NCBI GenBank assembly: GCA_018658715.1
Contig: JABHUQ010000041.1
Coordinates: 22,642-86,641 of the forward strand
Direction: 5' to 3'
Origin: Fidelibacterota bacterium
GTDB lineage: Bacteria > Fidelibacterota > Marinisomatia > Marinisomatales > UBA1611
DNA: 64,000 nt
Shown: positions 9,073 to 17,926 of the stretch, one piece after another
Numbering within the stretch: the first letter of the stretch is position 1
Layout: each line of letters opens with the position of its first letter
Notes under the pieces: generated by a model
Databases searched by the model: none
Told to the model about the DNA's origin: nothing
The model's input: only the letters and a program-made list of their open reading frames with translations
Program-made: the position numbers and the translations under genes

Positions 9073-10227
9073 TTAGAACGAGTGAGAAATTCGAATTGAC
9101 CCCACAAATGCATTTTCATTTATGGCAGAACCCCCAGGATGTAAAATCCACTGTAAATCTGGCTGTATAGTGATATAATTCATGAATTGAAATTGGTAAG
9201 TACATTCAATGGCACATTCATAATCCAAAGGAATTAATAAAATTTCTTCTACACTCTGGAGGTATACTTGGTCTGGTATTTTTGCAAAAGCAAAGCCAAT
9301 ACCAAATGAATCATCTTTTAGAGATTCAAATACATTTTGAATCGTTATTCCACCATCAATGGCAATTGTGTATGTATTTTGAATACTATTTGGACTCCAA
9401 CCTGCACGAAAAAATCCATTGATTGATTGATTACTTCCAAATGATTTTAATTTCGATTCAGAAGAAAAATAAAAACCATATCTATCGCGTGCATTCTGAT
9501 AATAAAGTGAAGATGAATCGAAACTAGTGTACTTCCATGAGCCCAATTTAATTGTTCCTAGATTTTTGGCTCCAATGAATGATACCCATTCTCCAATAGA
9601 AAAAATTCCTTGATCTTTAGATAATTCCCAATGATTTCCGTGTGCAGTAATTTTTTCATCTCCATCGAAATGATCGAATGGATCTCCATCATATATTCCA
9701 AATTGAAAAAATTGATTTTCTTTTAATTGTTGCTTAATTCGTATCCCTGGTGCTGTGACAAAATATGCCGGTCCTGTATTAACGGTATTTGCTGAAATAT
9801 ATGCTGGCCAACCAAAAGAACTGTTTATAAATAAACCTCCTAAATCATTCACAGAAAATTCAGCATCTGCAATTAAACTACCAAATCGTATGCTTAGGGT
9901 TTGATTCAATAGGTGTTTTTCGACCCATATTTCATACAGCCGAAAACTATTATATCCATCTATATTACTTGCACCAAATCTATCACCGATAAATTTTGAA
10001 GGACTTTCACCGTTTAAATATAATGTACTTGCTTTAACCTGCCCAAATTTGTGATTAATCTCAACTCCAAATTCACCTACACCACTTATAGCCTTTCCTG
10101 TCTTAATCCCACCGGAAATATTTGTCATGGATTCCATAATAATGTTCCCATTAATCTGGACGAAGGATTGTGCGCTCACCAAACTAGTGAAAACTACACC
10201 TAGTATAATCCTATAAATAAAACACAT
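9073..10227 (-). CDS. OprB-like carbohydrate-selective porin
   Basis: 384 residues from the ATG at 10227, which begins a signal peptide (MCFIYRIILGVVFTSLVSAQ). An in-frame upstream extension would overlap the preceding gene. The mature protein is beta-rich with alternating aromatics. It contains the OprB-family pattern: an early region on sample size and origin (RFGSLIADAEF), GWPAYISANTVNTGPAYFVTAPGIRI, an FFQFGIYDGDP strand, and an ending in aromatic Phe (ISHSF) as in outer-membrane barrels. Inference: an outer-membrane channel for a small hydrophilic substrate of the pathway encoded around it. Some OprB-like porins carry non-sugar substrates. Confidence 0.8.
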   Translation of the reverse strand: MCFIYRIILGVVFTSLVSAQSFVQINGNIIMESMTNISGGIKTGKAISGVGEFGVEINHKFGQVKASTLYLNGESPSKFIGDRFGASNIDGYNSFRLYEIWVEKHLLNQTLSIRFGSLIADAEFSVNDLGGLFINSSFGWPAYISANTVNTGPAYFVTAPGIRIKQQLKENQFFQFGIYDGDPFDHFDGDEKITAHGNHWELSKDQGIFSIGEWVSFIGAKNLGTIKLGSWKYTSFDSSSLYYQNARDRYGFYFSSESKLKSFGSNQSINGFFRAGWSPNSIQNTYTIAIDGGITIQNVFESLKDDSFGIGFAFAKIPDQVYLQSVEEILLIPLDYECAIECTYQFQFMNYITIQPDLQWILHPGGSAINENAFVGSIRISHSF

Positions 10228-10234
10228 AATGTTA

Positions 10235-10432
10235 CTATTTCCCTTTATTTTGTCCTTTGTTCCAAACGTATAGATATCCACCTATCGCTACAAGAAGTAC
10301 TAATACATACATAATCATGGTACTATTTTGTATTATGGATCTTTCTTCCCAAGTGCCACTGTTATAAATAAAATACAACATAATTAAGGGGAATAGAATC
10401 ATTTCAGCCCAAAATACTTTTAATATCCACAT
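10235..10432 (-). CDS. Small two-TM membrane protein
   Basis: 65 residues from the ATG at 10432, which directly follows the stop of the preceding gene, with GGGAGG just upstream. Two hydrophobic helices (ILKVFWAEMILFPLIMLYFI and a second around MIMYVLVLLVAIGGYLYVW) and a Lys-rich tail are visible. No family recognised. Placed between the DUF2269-like membrane protein and the porin, it probably forms part of a small inner-membrane unit with them. Confidence 0.65.
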   Translation of the reverse strand: MWILKVFWAEMILFPLIMLYFIYNSGTWEERSIIQNSTMIMYVLVLLVAIGGYLYVWNKGQNKGK

Positions 10433-10433
10433 A

Positions 10434-10955
10434 TTACCATCCTCCCATATCCATGCCCATTTGAGATCCCACCAAGGCAATGATTATAATTAATGATAAA
10501 AGAATATGAAGTGTAATTGCAGGATAGGCTAAATCTTTAACACGTTTTTTTAGGATAGCTTCATTTTCTTCTTCTTCACCTTCCCCATCTTTAATATTCT
10601 GGAGTACGCCAACCGTTCCAGATGCTCCTGTAATGAGCAAAACAGCCATAATAAGAATAATACTAAAAAGTATAAGTTTTAAATTCATCCACGGAAGGGT
10701 AATTAAAGGTTCAAAACTTCCCCATCTGAGCCAAGCCAAAGTAAGGCCAATAAATGGTGTTGCTAAAAATACCTTTGTAACCCACATATCGAATTTCTGT
10801 GCCAGCTTTGCTCTATCGAGACGAACATCAATAGGTAAATTCCTATTCATTAAACTCATACTTAAACTAAATACAACAAAATCACTCCCTAGCCATATAA
10901 CAACAAAAATGATATGTATCCATAGAACTAAATTGGTCAAATTCAAATATTCCAT
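10434..10955 (-). CDS. Four-TM DUF2269/CopD-like membrane protein
   Basis: 173 residues with four predicted helices. The first carries LVLWIHIIFVVIWLGSDF, the His plus Trp-Leu-Gly pattern seen in CopD, HemJ and DUF2269-type proteins. A second His occurs in the last helix (ITLHILLSLIIIIALVG). Such paired helix histidines can bind haem b or metal, but ligand assignment here is inference. It lies 9 bp after the HsmA-like gene and is coupled to the two-TM gene. Confidence 0.65.
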   Translation of the reverse strand: MEYLNLTNLVLWIHIIFVVIWLGSDFVVFSLSMSLMNRNLPIDVRLDRAKLAQKFDMWVTKVFLATPFIGLTLAWLRWGSFEPLITLPWMNLKLILFSIILIMAVLLITGASGTVGVLQNIKDGEGEEEENEAILKKRVKDLAYPAITLHILLSLIIIIALVGSQMGMDMGGW

Positions 10956-10964
10956 TTTTCCTCC

Positions 10965-11336
10965 CTAAGAAAGTGTTCCAATCACAATGCCCGTTATAAA
11001 TGGCACTAACCAAATAACCCAAACAATTGTACTAAATTTGTGGAAACTCAAAATAGCTTCTTCATCTTTTTTTATAATAACTATAGTAGCCCAAATGGTA
11101 TGAATTAACATTAATACAATGGCAAGTAAACCTGTAGAACCATGAAGATTTAAATGGATACCACCTGCAATTTGCCTCATATAATCTGTACCAATAAAAT
11201 CTGCTGTGAGGCCTGCCCAAAAAAATCCAAGGTGCCAAATTTTTAATCGCCCTGCAAATCGCTCACTCCAAACAGCAATCGTATAAAAAATGAGAGCTGT
11301 CACAATATAGATAACAGCTAATTGTAATAATGTCAT
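10965..11336 (-). CDS. HsmA family (TIGR03987) four-TM protein
   Basis: 123 residues matching the HsmA/TIGR03987 pattern: FYTIAVWSERFAGRLKIWHL, FFWAGLTADFIGTDYM, a central HLNLHGSTGLLAIVLMLIH block, and KDEEAILSFHKFSTIVWVIWL. Four helices; conserved His and Trp residues sit near the membrane faces. Function is unknown in the family, which often occurs beside electron-transfer or stress genes. Here it starts a run of three membrane genes inside the catabolic operon. Confidence 0.75.
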   Translation of the reverse strand: MTLLQLAVIYIVTALIFYTIAVWSERFAGRLKIWHLGFFWAGLTADFIGTDYMRQIAGGIHLNLHGSTGLLAIVLMLIHTIWATIVIIKKDEEAILSFHKFSTIVWVIWLVPFITGIVIGTLS

Positions 11337-11361
11337 TTATCCTCCCTTAATAGATTTAGTT

Positions 11362-12822
11362 TTAATAGGGTCGTTTCAAATATTTTCCGCATGCCTTATC
11401 TAAAATATTTCCATTTTCATAAATTTTATTTCCGCGTAGAAATGTAGTCTTTACTTTTCCTGTTAATTCATATCCGTCAAATGGTGAATATCCTTGAGTC
11501 GACTGAGACTCCCCTGAATTCACAACAAATGTTTCATTGGGATCCACTAATACAATATCCGCATCAAATCCAGGTGCTAGATCGCCTTTAGACTTTAATC
11601 CAAATCTTTGCGCAGGATTCCAACAAACTAATTCTGCTATTTTATTTGGAGATACTCCTCTTTTTGTGCCTTCACTAAATAACCCAGATAATAAATATTC
11701 CGTCCCACCAAAACCAGATTTAGCCAAGAATATATTATCGGGGTCATTCGAATTCACTTTCATTTCTTTAGAACAACATGCATGGTCACTCACAACCCAA
11801 TCAATGTGCCCATTTTTCAATGATTCCCATAATGCTTCTACATCTTCTCTTGAGCGAATGGGTGGATTCACTTTTGCATAATTACCGTTGGGACAATCTA
11901 CATCCAAGAGCAAATGCCCAATCGTAACCTCACGTCGAAAATTGATATGTGGAAACGTCGCTTGCATCATCATAGCAGCATCAATGGCTTTTCGGGAAGT
12001 TAAATGAAGTAAATTTATATTGATACAATCAGTTTCATTAGCCAAATAAGAAGCAATAAAAATTGCCAATCCTTCCGAATGGGGCGGTCTAGATGCACTA
12101 TAAGCCCTTAACCCTGCCAATTTTCCTTCTTCCTCCACAAGCTTGGTATAAGCCGTCATAATTTCAGCTGTTTCACAATGTAGACTTAAACTAATAATAT
12201 CCTTTTTATCAGAATGATTATCCATTGCTTTTCTAATACCACGCATAATGAATTCAAAATGAGCCATATCATATTTATCATCAGGACCAATCATAAGAAA
12301 GTTAGATTGATCGTCAGATTTCCCGTGTAAACCATGGCTACCGTAAAACATGAAAATCTTAAAGGACGTGACACCAAATTTATCAATTATATAGTCAATT
12401 TCATCGATATGACTTCCCATCATAGGAGCTAGATGATATGCATAATCCACATGAAATTTTCCATCTGAAATATCTAACACTTCTGGGAAAAACTCACGAT
12501 ATGGACCAGTCTTATTCAAATAATATTGTCCCGTTCTCATATAATTTATACTACTTGTTACCCCTCCCATGGCTGCAGCTCTGCTTTCAGTGATAGCATC
12601 ATTGCTTAAATGAGTATAAATACCTGTATGCATGTGTGCATCTACCAACCCAGGGAATGCCATATAATTACAACCATCAATAATAATATTTGCATCACTT
12701 GAATTTAAATCAGGCTGTACAGTAATGATTTTTCCGCCTTTTATTCCTATATTCGAATCCTTAACAGTAGAAATGTTTGGTCGAACAAGTTGAATATTTT
12801 TTACAATTGTATCAAACTTCAT
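11362..12822 (-). CDS. Dihydropyrimidinase/hydantoinase-type amidohydrolase
   Basis: 486 residues of the cyclic-amidohydrolase superfamily. Binuclear metal ligands are all visible: the HxH pair in PGLVDAHMHTGIY, the carboxylated Lys in TSFKIFMFYGS, the His in SLHCETAE, the His in NLLHLTSR, and the Asp in WVVSDHACCS. The C-terminal composite barrel (DLAPGFDADIVLVDPNE) is present. The family cleaves cyclic amides such as dihydropyrimidines, hydantoins, allantoin or dihydroorotate. Substrate is not decidable from sequence, but its pairing with HyuA/HyuB on the divergent operon suggests a cyclic amide or imide. No pyrimidine biosynthesis genes are nearby. Cytoplasmic. Confidence 0.85.
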   Translation of the reverse strand: MKFDTIVKNIQLVRPNISTVKDSNIGIKGGKIITVQPDLNSSDANIIIDGCNYMAFPGLVDAHMHTGIYTHLSNDAITESRAAAMGGVTSSINYMRTGQYYLNKTGPYREFFPEVLDISDGKFHVDYAYHLAPMMGSHIDEIDYIIDKFGVTSFKIFMFYGSHGLHGKSDDQSNFLMIGPDDKYDMAHFEFIMRGIRKAMDNHSDKKDIISLSLHCETAEIMTAYTKLVEEEGKLAGLRAYSASRPPHSEGLAIFIASYLANETDCININLLHLTSRKAIDAAMMMQATFPHINFRREVTIGHLLLDVDCPNGNYAKVNPPIRSREDVEALWESLKNGHIDWVVSDHACCSKEMKVNSNDPDNIFLAKSGFGGTEYLLSGLFSEGTKRGVSPNKIAELVCWNPAQRFGLKSKGDLAPGFDADIVLVDPNETFVVNSGESQSTQGYSPFDGYELTGKVKTTFLRGNKIYENGNILDKACGKYLKRPY

Positions 12823-12849
12823 TTTTGTCTTTCTTATTTCTTTATATTT

Positions 12850-13236
12850 TTATCGCCATTCCGCAAAGTTTGCAGGATTCTCTACCCACCCTAAAGGTAG
12901 TTTTGATTTTAGGGGAACACCTTTATAATTCTCCGGTCCCAGATTAAGTGACAATACATCCATAATATGGGAATACAATGACCAACTTCTCGGTTCACCA
13001 CGAGTATAAACCATTTTTTCCCCATCCGGTGAAAAAGCTCCCATTCCATCCCAACCTGAGTTAAATGTGATTCGTTTCATATAGCTGGTATCAGCCAAAT
13101 TAGGTAGTTTATATATTGGCAATTCTCTCGGGTCATGTTTCTTTGGTTTTAAATTGTCCGCCAACGCTAGTGTAATACTGAATAGAATTACACTAAAGAA
13201 TCTAAAGAAGTGTTGAAATTTCATAGAGCAGGACAT
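12850..13236 (-). CDS. Short secreted protein with one PD40-like beta-propeller repeat
   Basis: 128 residues from an ATG one base after the stop of the CoA-transferase gene; a second ATG at 13224 is an equally good start (MKFQHFFRFFSVILFS). Signal peptide followed by one WD40-like/PD40 motif, FNSGWDGMGAFSPDGEKMVY. Full TolB-type propellers contain several such blades, so this is a stand-alone blade, a binding peptide, or the remnant of a longer propeller protein. Function unknown. Confidence 0.6.
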   Translation of the reverse strand: MSCSMKFQHFFRFFSVILFSITLALADNLKPKKHDPRELPIYKLPNLADTSYMKRITFNSGWDGMGAFSPDGEKMVYTRGEPRSWSLYSHIMDVLSLNLGPENYKGVPLKSKLPLGWVENPANFAEWR

Positions 13237-13237
13237 T

Positions 13238-14425
13238 TTATGATTCAAAATAAATCACTTTATCATCTTTTAACTGGTCCATCTCATTCGATGATAATCC
13301 TAATTCAGATAAAACTTTTTCAGTATCCTTTCCAATATTATTGGGTGGATTTTTTCGAAGACCTAAATCAGAATCACCATACTCAATCGGAAGTCTTGGC
13401 ATTTTAGCTTGTGTCCCATTAGGAAATTCTGTATTCAATAATCTGCCATTATGATTGAGCTGAATATCATCAAATAAATCTTCGGGACATGCTATGGGAG
13501 CAAATGGGACCCCACCTTTTTGACATTTATAAATAATTTCTTCCTTGGTGAACGATTTTAACAATTTTTCAATTTCTGGAATAAACCATTCTCTTTCTCG
13601 GATTCTATCATTATTTGTTTTTAATCTCGAATCATCCAATAGTGAATTACATTTAAATTCATGGCAAAATTTTTCCCAATGTTTTTCACTTATTACACCT
13701 ACGAATATTTGTTCGTCATCCTTAGTGTCAAATACTTTATATATCGCCCAAGCGCTAATGCGATTAGTCATAGGTGGTATTTTTTCATCTGATAAAGCAG
13801 AATAGGCCATATGTTGACCCATAATAAATGCACACGTTTCATATAGAGAACTTTTTATATATTTTCCCATATTTGTGGTTTTTCGTTCAAAAAGTGCTGT
13901 TAATATTCCCATGGCCGCAAACATGCCTCCTGAAATATCAATGACAGATGCACCCGCCCTTAATGGTTGACCTGGTAACCCTGTCATATATGCTAATCCT
14001 CCCATCATTTGAACCACTTCATCCATTGCATGACGGTTCTCATATGGCCCTGATAAAAAGCCTTTAAGTGATGCATAAATCAGAGAAGGATTAATCGATT
14101 TCATTTCTTTGTAACCAAATCCTAATCTATCCATAGTCCCAGGTCCATAATTTTCAATTAATATATCTGCTTTATTCACTATTTTTCGAGCAATACTCTT
14201 CCCATCAGATGTTTTTATATTAATCGCAATTGATTCTTTATTTCTGTTATAAAATGGATAATACCCTTTACCAAATCCTTTTAACTTTCGGGTTGGGTCG
14301 CCTGTTGTTGGTTCAACTCTAATAATGTCTGCACCTAAATCTGCCAATATGAGCCCACAAGATGGACCCATTACTGCATGTGTAAATTCAATTACTTTAA
14401 TTCCGCTCAACGGTAAAGGAGTCAC
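13238..14425 (-). CDS. CaiB/BaiF (class III) CoA-transferase
   Basis: 395 residues, the usual length. N-terminal PLSGIKVIEFTHAVMGPSCG and LADLGADIIRVEPTTGDPTR, a central RNKESIAINIKT block, and the catalytic Asp in GASVIDISGGMFAAMGILTAL. These enzymes move CoA between carboxylic acids via an aspartyl-CoA anhydride. In context it likely activates an organic acid from the pathway to its thioester, for example before the HMG-CoA-lyase-like enzyme on the divergent operon. Overlaps the gntR stop by 4 bp, so it is co-transcribed with the regulator. Confidence 0.9.
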   Translation of the reverse strand: MTPLPLSGIKVIEFTHAVMGPSCGLILADLGADIIRVEPTTGDPTRKLKGFGKGYYPFYNRNKESIAINIKTSDGKSIARKIVNKADILIENYGPGTMDRLGFGYKEMKSINPSLIYASLKGFLSGPYENRHAMDEVVQMMGGLAYMTGLPGQPLRAGASVIDISGGMFAAMGILTALFERKTTNMGKYIKSSLYETCAFIMGQHMAYSALSDEKIPPMTNRISAWAIYKVFDTKDDEQIFVGVISEKHWEKFCHEFKCNSLLDDSRLKTNNDRIREREWFIPEIEKLLKSFTKEEIIYKCQKGGVPFAPIACPEDLFDDIQLNHNGRLLNTEFPNGTQAKMPRLPIEYGDSDLGLRKNPPNNIGKDTEKVLSELGLSSNEMDQLKDDKVIYFES

Positions 14426-15132
14426 TTCTCTTCCCTTTGTGACTCCAATACATTTCCAACTTGGTGCATGTGAGACTGCATGGCTAATTCTGCACCTTCA
14501 ATATCTTGACTAACAATATTTTTTAGTATTTTTTTATGATGACTGAGAGCTGTTTCAGTTTGATCTTGAAAGTTTAAAACAAATGTTAAGTCACTTCTCA
14601 ATATTTGCATTATTGCTTGCGTTAACACAACAAAAGCAGAATTCCCAGACGCTTTTGCTAATTCCACATGGAATTCCATATCCACTTCAATGAATTTTTT
14701 TGTATGATTTTTTGATTTTTCCATCTTTTCGATAAGGAATTGCAATTGGTCAATATTTTCTTGTTTACGGTTTTTAGCTGCTAACTTTGCAATAGGGGCT
14801 TCCAATACTTTTCTTGCATAATGTAGATCTTCTTTTACTACCTTTTCTACATCTAATAACAAATTGACAGATTCGACAATACGATCAGCAGTATTGTTAG
14901 CAACAAAAGTACCCCGTCCAACCATAATATCTATTAATCCAATTTCTGATAACGATTTAATAGCTTCTCTTACAGCTGTTCGACTAACACCAAATTGTTG
15001 AGCCATATCTCTTTCAGATGGTAATTGATCTCCTTTTTTTAATTCACCGCTTAAAATCATCTTTCTAATTTGATTAACAATATTTTTATAAAGTTTTTGT
15101 TGTGGGACAATTGGTTTGTAATTGACATTCAT
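14422..15132 (-). CDS. GntR family transcriptional regulator, FadR subfamily
   Basis: 236 residues: winged helix-turn-helix at about 10-80 (KKGDQLPSERDMAQQFGVSR then TAVREAIKSL and VGRGTFVANN), then an all-helical FCD ligand domain. Candidate metal-site residues are EVDMEFHVELAKASGN and the His-rich AMQSHMHQ. FadR-type GntR proteins bind TNGTNNNACNA-like dyads and sense small carboxylates or acyl-CoAs. The compound dyad at 15203-15237 lies in its own promoter region, opposite the 15-kb plus-strand operon, so it probably controls both. Three more related sites occur in the window. Confidence 0.9.
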   Translation of the reverse strand: MNVNYKPIVPQQKLYKNIVNQIRKMILSGELKKGDQLPSERDMAQQFGVSRTAVREAIKSLSEIGLIDIMVGRGTFVANNTADRIVESVNLLLDVEKVVKEDLHYARKVLEAPIAKLAAKNRKQENIDQLQFLIEKMEKSKNHTKKFIEVDMEFHVELAKASGNSAFVVLTQAIMQILRSDLTFVLNFQDQTETALSHHKKILKNIVSQDIEGAELAMQSHMHQVGNVLESQREEK

Positions 15133-15202
15133 TTCTTGATCCTGTTAATTGCTAAAAATTGTATTGCAAAAGTTGAAATAAATCTTTAGTCTCTTCTTGA
15201 TA

Positions 15203-15237
15203 TAAGTGGTCTAATGGTCATACCATCATACCACTTA
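15203..15237. promoter_or_regulatory. Compound GntR operator in the divergent catabolic promoter
   Basis: Outer arms TAAGTGGT (15203-15210) and ACCACTTA (15230-15237) enclose ATGGTCATACCAT. Two overlapping TGGT-N11-ACCA dyads (15207-15225 and 15215-15233) and one TGGT-N3-ACCA are readable. The latter fits the FadR-type consensus TNGTNNNACNA. The site is 70 bp from the gntR start and 74 bp from the plus-strand operon start. On the minus strand it contains TATGAT, a possible -10 box. Confidence 0.75.
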
Positions 15238-15311
15238 ACATACAGATTTTCAAGCATTAATCATATAAAATATTTATGACTGGATTCATTTTGAGTGGAG
15301 AATTGCGTTAA

Positions 15312-16613
15312 ATGGCAGGATTTACAGTGACAGAAAAAATTATGGCACAACAGAGTGGAAGAGATTCTGTTCGTCCCGGCGAATTGGTTTGGGTGGATGT
15401 AAATTCCATTATGACCATGGATTATTTAGGGAAATCCACCTTCAATATATTTGATTCTTTAGGCGCGAAAGATCTCTTTGATCGTGATAAAGTGATTTGC
15501 GTATCCGATCATTTAGTTCCTCCCCCCACTGAGCGATTTGCCAATTTACTTAATGAATGGCGTGAAATCGTCAAAGCTCATAATGTCACTCATTTTTATG
15601 ATTTTGGCAAACAAGGCATCGCTCATCAAATTATGCTAGAAGATGGACATGTGCTCCCGGGAACCATTAGTATCGGGACCGACTCTCACGCCAATTCTTA
15701 TGGTGCTGTCGGTGCGGTTGGAAATGCAGTGAGCGTAACGGATGCAGCTGTTGCTATGGCCACAGGGAAAGGATGGTTTCGTGTCCCGGAAACAGTGAGA
15801 TTTCATATAACCGGGAGATGGCAACCTTGGGTCATGGGAAAGGATTTATCACTGCACATTATGAATATGATGCATTGGAATGGAGATCTTATTTATAAAG
15901 CATTGGAATATGATGGCCCTGCTATGAGTGATTTATCCATGGGTGGGCGAATTTCTCTTTGCAATATGACGGTAGATTTGGGTGCAAAAAATGGAATCGT
16001 TGCTCCCGATGAAAAAACGCAAGCCTATTTAAATGGTGTGGCTAAAGGTGATTGGGAAATGGTTTCTTCCGATTCAAACGCTGAATATGAAGCTGAATAT
16101 GAAATTGATATTTCCAATGTTGGCCCAGTCGTCGCCAAACCAGATAATTTAGACGATGTAGTTACAGTTGAAGAAGTTGTGGGGACAAAATTGAATCAGA
16201 TATTTATTGGGACCTGCACCAATGGACGGGTGGAAGATTTTGGTATTGCGGCGGCTATTTTAGAAGGAAAACAAGTTCATCCTGATATTAATATGCTCAT
16301 GGTTCCCGCAAGTCAAACCCAATATTTAGAAGCCATGCATAAGGGATATGTTTCCACGTTGGTCAAAGCGGGCGTCGCTATTGGCACATCTGGATGCGCC
16401 CCTTGCTTTGGAACCCATCGTGGTGTTGCCGGAGACGGAGATGTTGTTTTGAGTGCAGGGAATCGAAATATGAAAGGACGGATGGGAAGTAAATCAGCAG
16501 AAATATATTTAACATCCCCTGCTGTCTGTGCTGCATCCGCTCTCACGGGGGCAATTGCTGACCCCCGAGATTTGCCCATGCCAGAAAACTTTGGAGTAAC
16601 CTATGGCGAATAA
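15312..16613 (+). CDS. Aconitase-superfamily hydratase, large subunit (LeuC-like) 1
   Basis: 433 residues of the isopropylmalate-dehydratase/homoaconitase type. The three [4Fe-4S] cysteines are present, in FIGTCTNGRVEDF and in SGCAPCFGTHRG. Substrate-side motifs QGIAHQIMLEDGHVLPG and IGTDSHANSYGAVGA match the family. It dehydrates or hydrates a hydroxy di- or tricarboxylate together with the small subunit that overlaps its 3' end by 11 bp. No leucine biosynthesis genes (leuA, leuB) are nearby, and it heads a catabolic operon, so a substrate other than isopropylmalate is likely. First gene after the operator; a GAGTGGAG stretch precedes the ATG. Confidence 0.85.
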   Translation: MAGFTVTEKIMAQQSGRDSVRPGELVWVDVNSIMTMDYLGKSTFNIFDSLGAKDLFDRDKVICVSDHLVPPPTERFANLLNEWREIVKAHNVTHFYDFGKQGIAHQIMLEDGHVLPGTISIGTDSHANSYGAVGAVGNAVSVTDAAVAMATGKGWFRVPETVRFHITGRWQPWVMGKDLSLHIMNMMHWNGDLIYKALEYDGPAMSDLSMGGRISLCNMTVDLGAKNGIVAPDEKTQAYLNGVAKGDWEMVSSDSNAEYEAEYEIDISNVGPVVAKPDNLDDVVTVEEVVGTKLNQIFIGTCTNGRVEDFGIAAAILEGKQVHPDINMLMVPASQTQYLEAMHKGYVSTLVKAGVAIGTSGCAPCFGTHRGVAGDGDVVLSAGNRNMKGRMGSKSAEIYLTSPAVCAASALTGAIADPRDLPMPENFGVTYGE

Positions 16614-17142
16614 TTTAAAAGGCACCGTTTGGAAAGCAGAAGGCTATGTTTTTGCTTATGATATCATTAAACAGGAATTTTGGACATCTGCTTTAGATAA
16701 GGAAGAAAATAGTAGATGGGTGATGGGTGGTGTTCATTCTGATTTTGATTGTGAAAATGGATTTAAATCCAATGGATATTCATTTATCGTCGCCGGTCAT
16801 AATTTTGCTGGTGGCGGGAAAAGTATTGAACACGTCATTACAGGACTCATGGGAGCCGGTATTAAAGCAGTTATTGCCGAATCTTTTTCTCGACTTCAAT
16901 TCCGAAATGCAATTAATTATGGGTTACCCTTCATTACGTGCAAAGGCATTGAAGCTATCGCTTCTTCCGGGGATGAGCTAGAAGTTGATCCTATTTCGGG
17001 ACAGATAAAAAATCTTACAACGGGTGAAGAAATTCAAGCTGCGCCTGTGGCACCCTTTGTCGCTGAAGTTGCGGAAGCAGGTGGATTGATTTCTTATATT
17101 CAACAGGCCATAAAAGAAGGAAAAGTGGACGAGCTACGATGA
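16603..17142 (+). CDS. Aconitase-superfamily hydratase, small subunit 1, with altered active-site loop
   Basis: 179 residues with the swivelling-domain fold: KAVIAESFSRLQFRNAINYG and a C-terminal AEAGGLISYIQQA. The usual GCGSSREHAP loop reads AGGGKSIEHVI (residues 69-79). By alignment the first Ser becomes Lys73 and the substrate-binding Arg becomes Ile75; in aconitase these correspond to the catalytic Ser642 and Arg644. The second LeuD-like protein of this operon (29869) has the canonical loop. The enzyme may act on a substrate lacking the carboxylate normally held by the Arg. Overlaps both neighbours, so translationally coupled. Confidence 0.8.
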   Translation: MANNLKGTVWKAEGYVFAYDIIKQEFWTSALDKEENSRWVMGGVHSDFDCENGFKSNGYSFIVAGHNFAGGGKSIEHVITGLMGAGIKAVIAESFSRLQFRNAINYGLPFITCKGIEAIASSGDELEVDPISGQIKNLTTGEEIQAAPVAPFVAEVAEAGGLISYIQQAIKEGKVDELR

Positions 17143-17906
17143 AAGAAAATAAAATGAAGACAAAATTAACCAATGGTGATCCTGTCTTTGGTTGCATTGC
17201 ACCCAATTCTGATTCCATACTCATAGAAACAATGGGGCTTATTGGCTTTGATTATCACATTTTAGATTGTGAGCATGGCCCCGCAGGTGTCGTGGAAGTA
17301 GAAAACTTTGTACGTGCATGTGAAATACGCGGTATGACGCCACTCGCTCGTGTTCGTGAATTAAATCGTCATCTCATTCTTCAATTTATGGATGCAGGCA
17401 TCATGGGACTTATTGTTCCCGGTATGAAAAATGCAAATATGGTGCGAGAAATGGTTGATGCCGTCAAATATCCGCCCATGGGAAACCGTGGGCTTGGCCC
17501 TATTCGAGCTGCTGACTATATGCTGGGGAAAATGAGTCAGGAAGAATATGTCAAATTTGCCAACGAACAAACAATGGTTTTGCCATTATTTGAAGATATT
17601 TCTGCTTTAGATAATTTAGATGAAATGGTAAAGGTCAAAGGACTTGACGGCTTTATTATTGGACCCCGAGATTTAGCCATGTCTATGGGTTATATCGATG
17701 GACCAGCAGGGCATAACGATGTAAAAGAAACGATAGATAAAGTGATCAAAACAGTCACAGATGCTGGTCTGGTTGTAGGAACGGTTGCACCAAATGGATC
17801 AGCTGCAAAAGGACTTATAGAACGGGGTGCTCAGATTTGTCTTGGTGGTGTGAATGGTTTACTGGTTTCTGCCGGAAGAACTTATTTAAACGACGCAAAA
17901 AATTAA
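17139..17906 (+). CDS. HpcH/HpaI family aldolase
   Basis: 255 residues, a metal-dependent class II pyruvate-type aldolase. Visible landmarks: DCEHGPAG (catalytic His), ARVRE (Arg), MDAGIMGLIVPGM, the metal Glu in LPLFEDISALDNL, the metal Asp in IIGPRDLAMSMGY. It cleaves 4-hydroxy-2-oxo acids to pyruvate (or oxaloacetate/glyoxylate) plus an aldehyde. Directly follows the first hydratase pair with 4-bp overlap, suggesting hydration then retro-aldol cleavage. The aldehyde could go to the aldehyde dehydrogenase at 24404. Confidence 0.88.
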   Translation: MKENKMKTKLTNGDPVFGCIAPNSDSILIETMGLIGFDYHILDCEHGPAGVVEVENFVRACEIRGMTPLARVRELNRHLILQFMDAGIMGLIVPGMKNANMVREMVDAVKYPPMGNRGLGPIRAADYMLGKMSQEEYVKFANEQTMVLPLFEDISALDNLDEMVKVKGLDGFIIGPRDLAMSMGYIDGPAGHNDVKETIDKVIKTVTDAGLVVGTVAPNGSAAKGLIERGAQICLGGVNGLLVSAGRTYLNDAKN

Positions 17907-17926
17907 TAGTAATAAAGGAGAATCTT

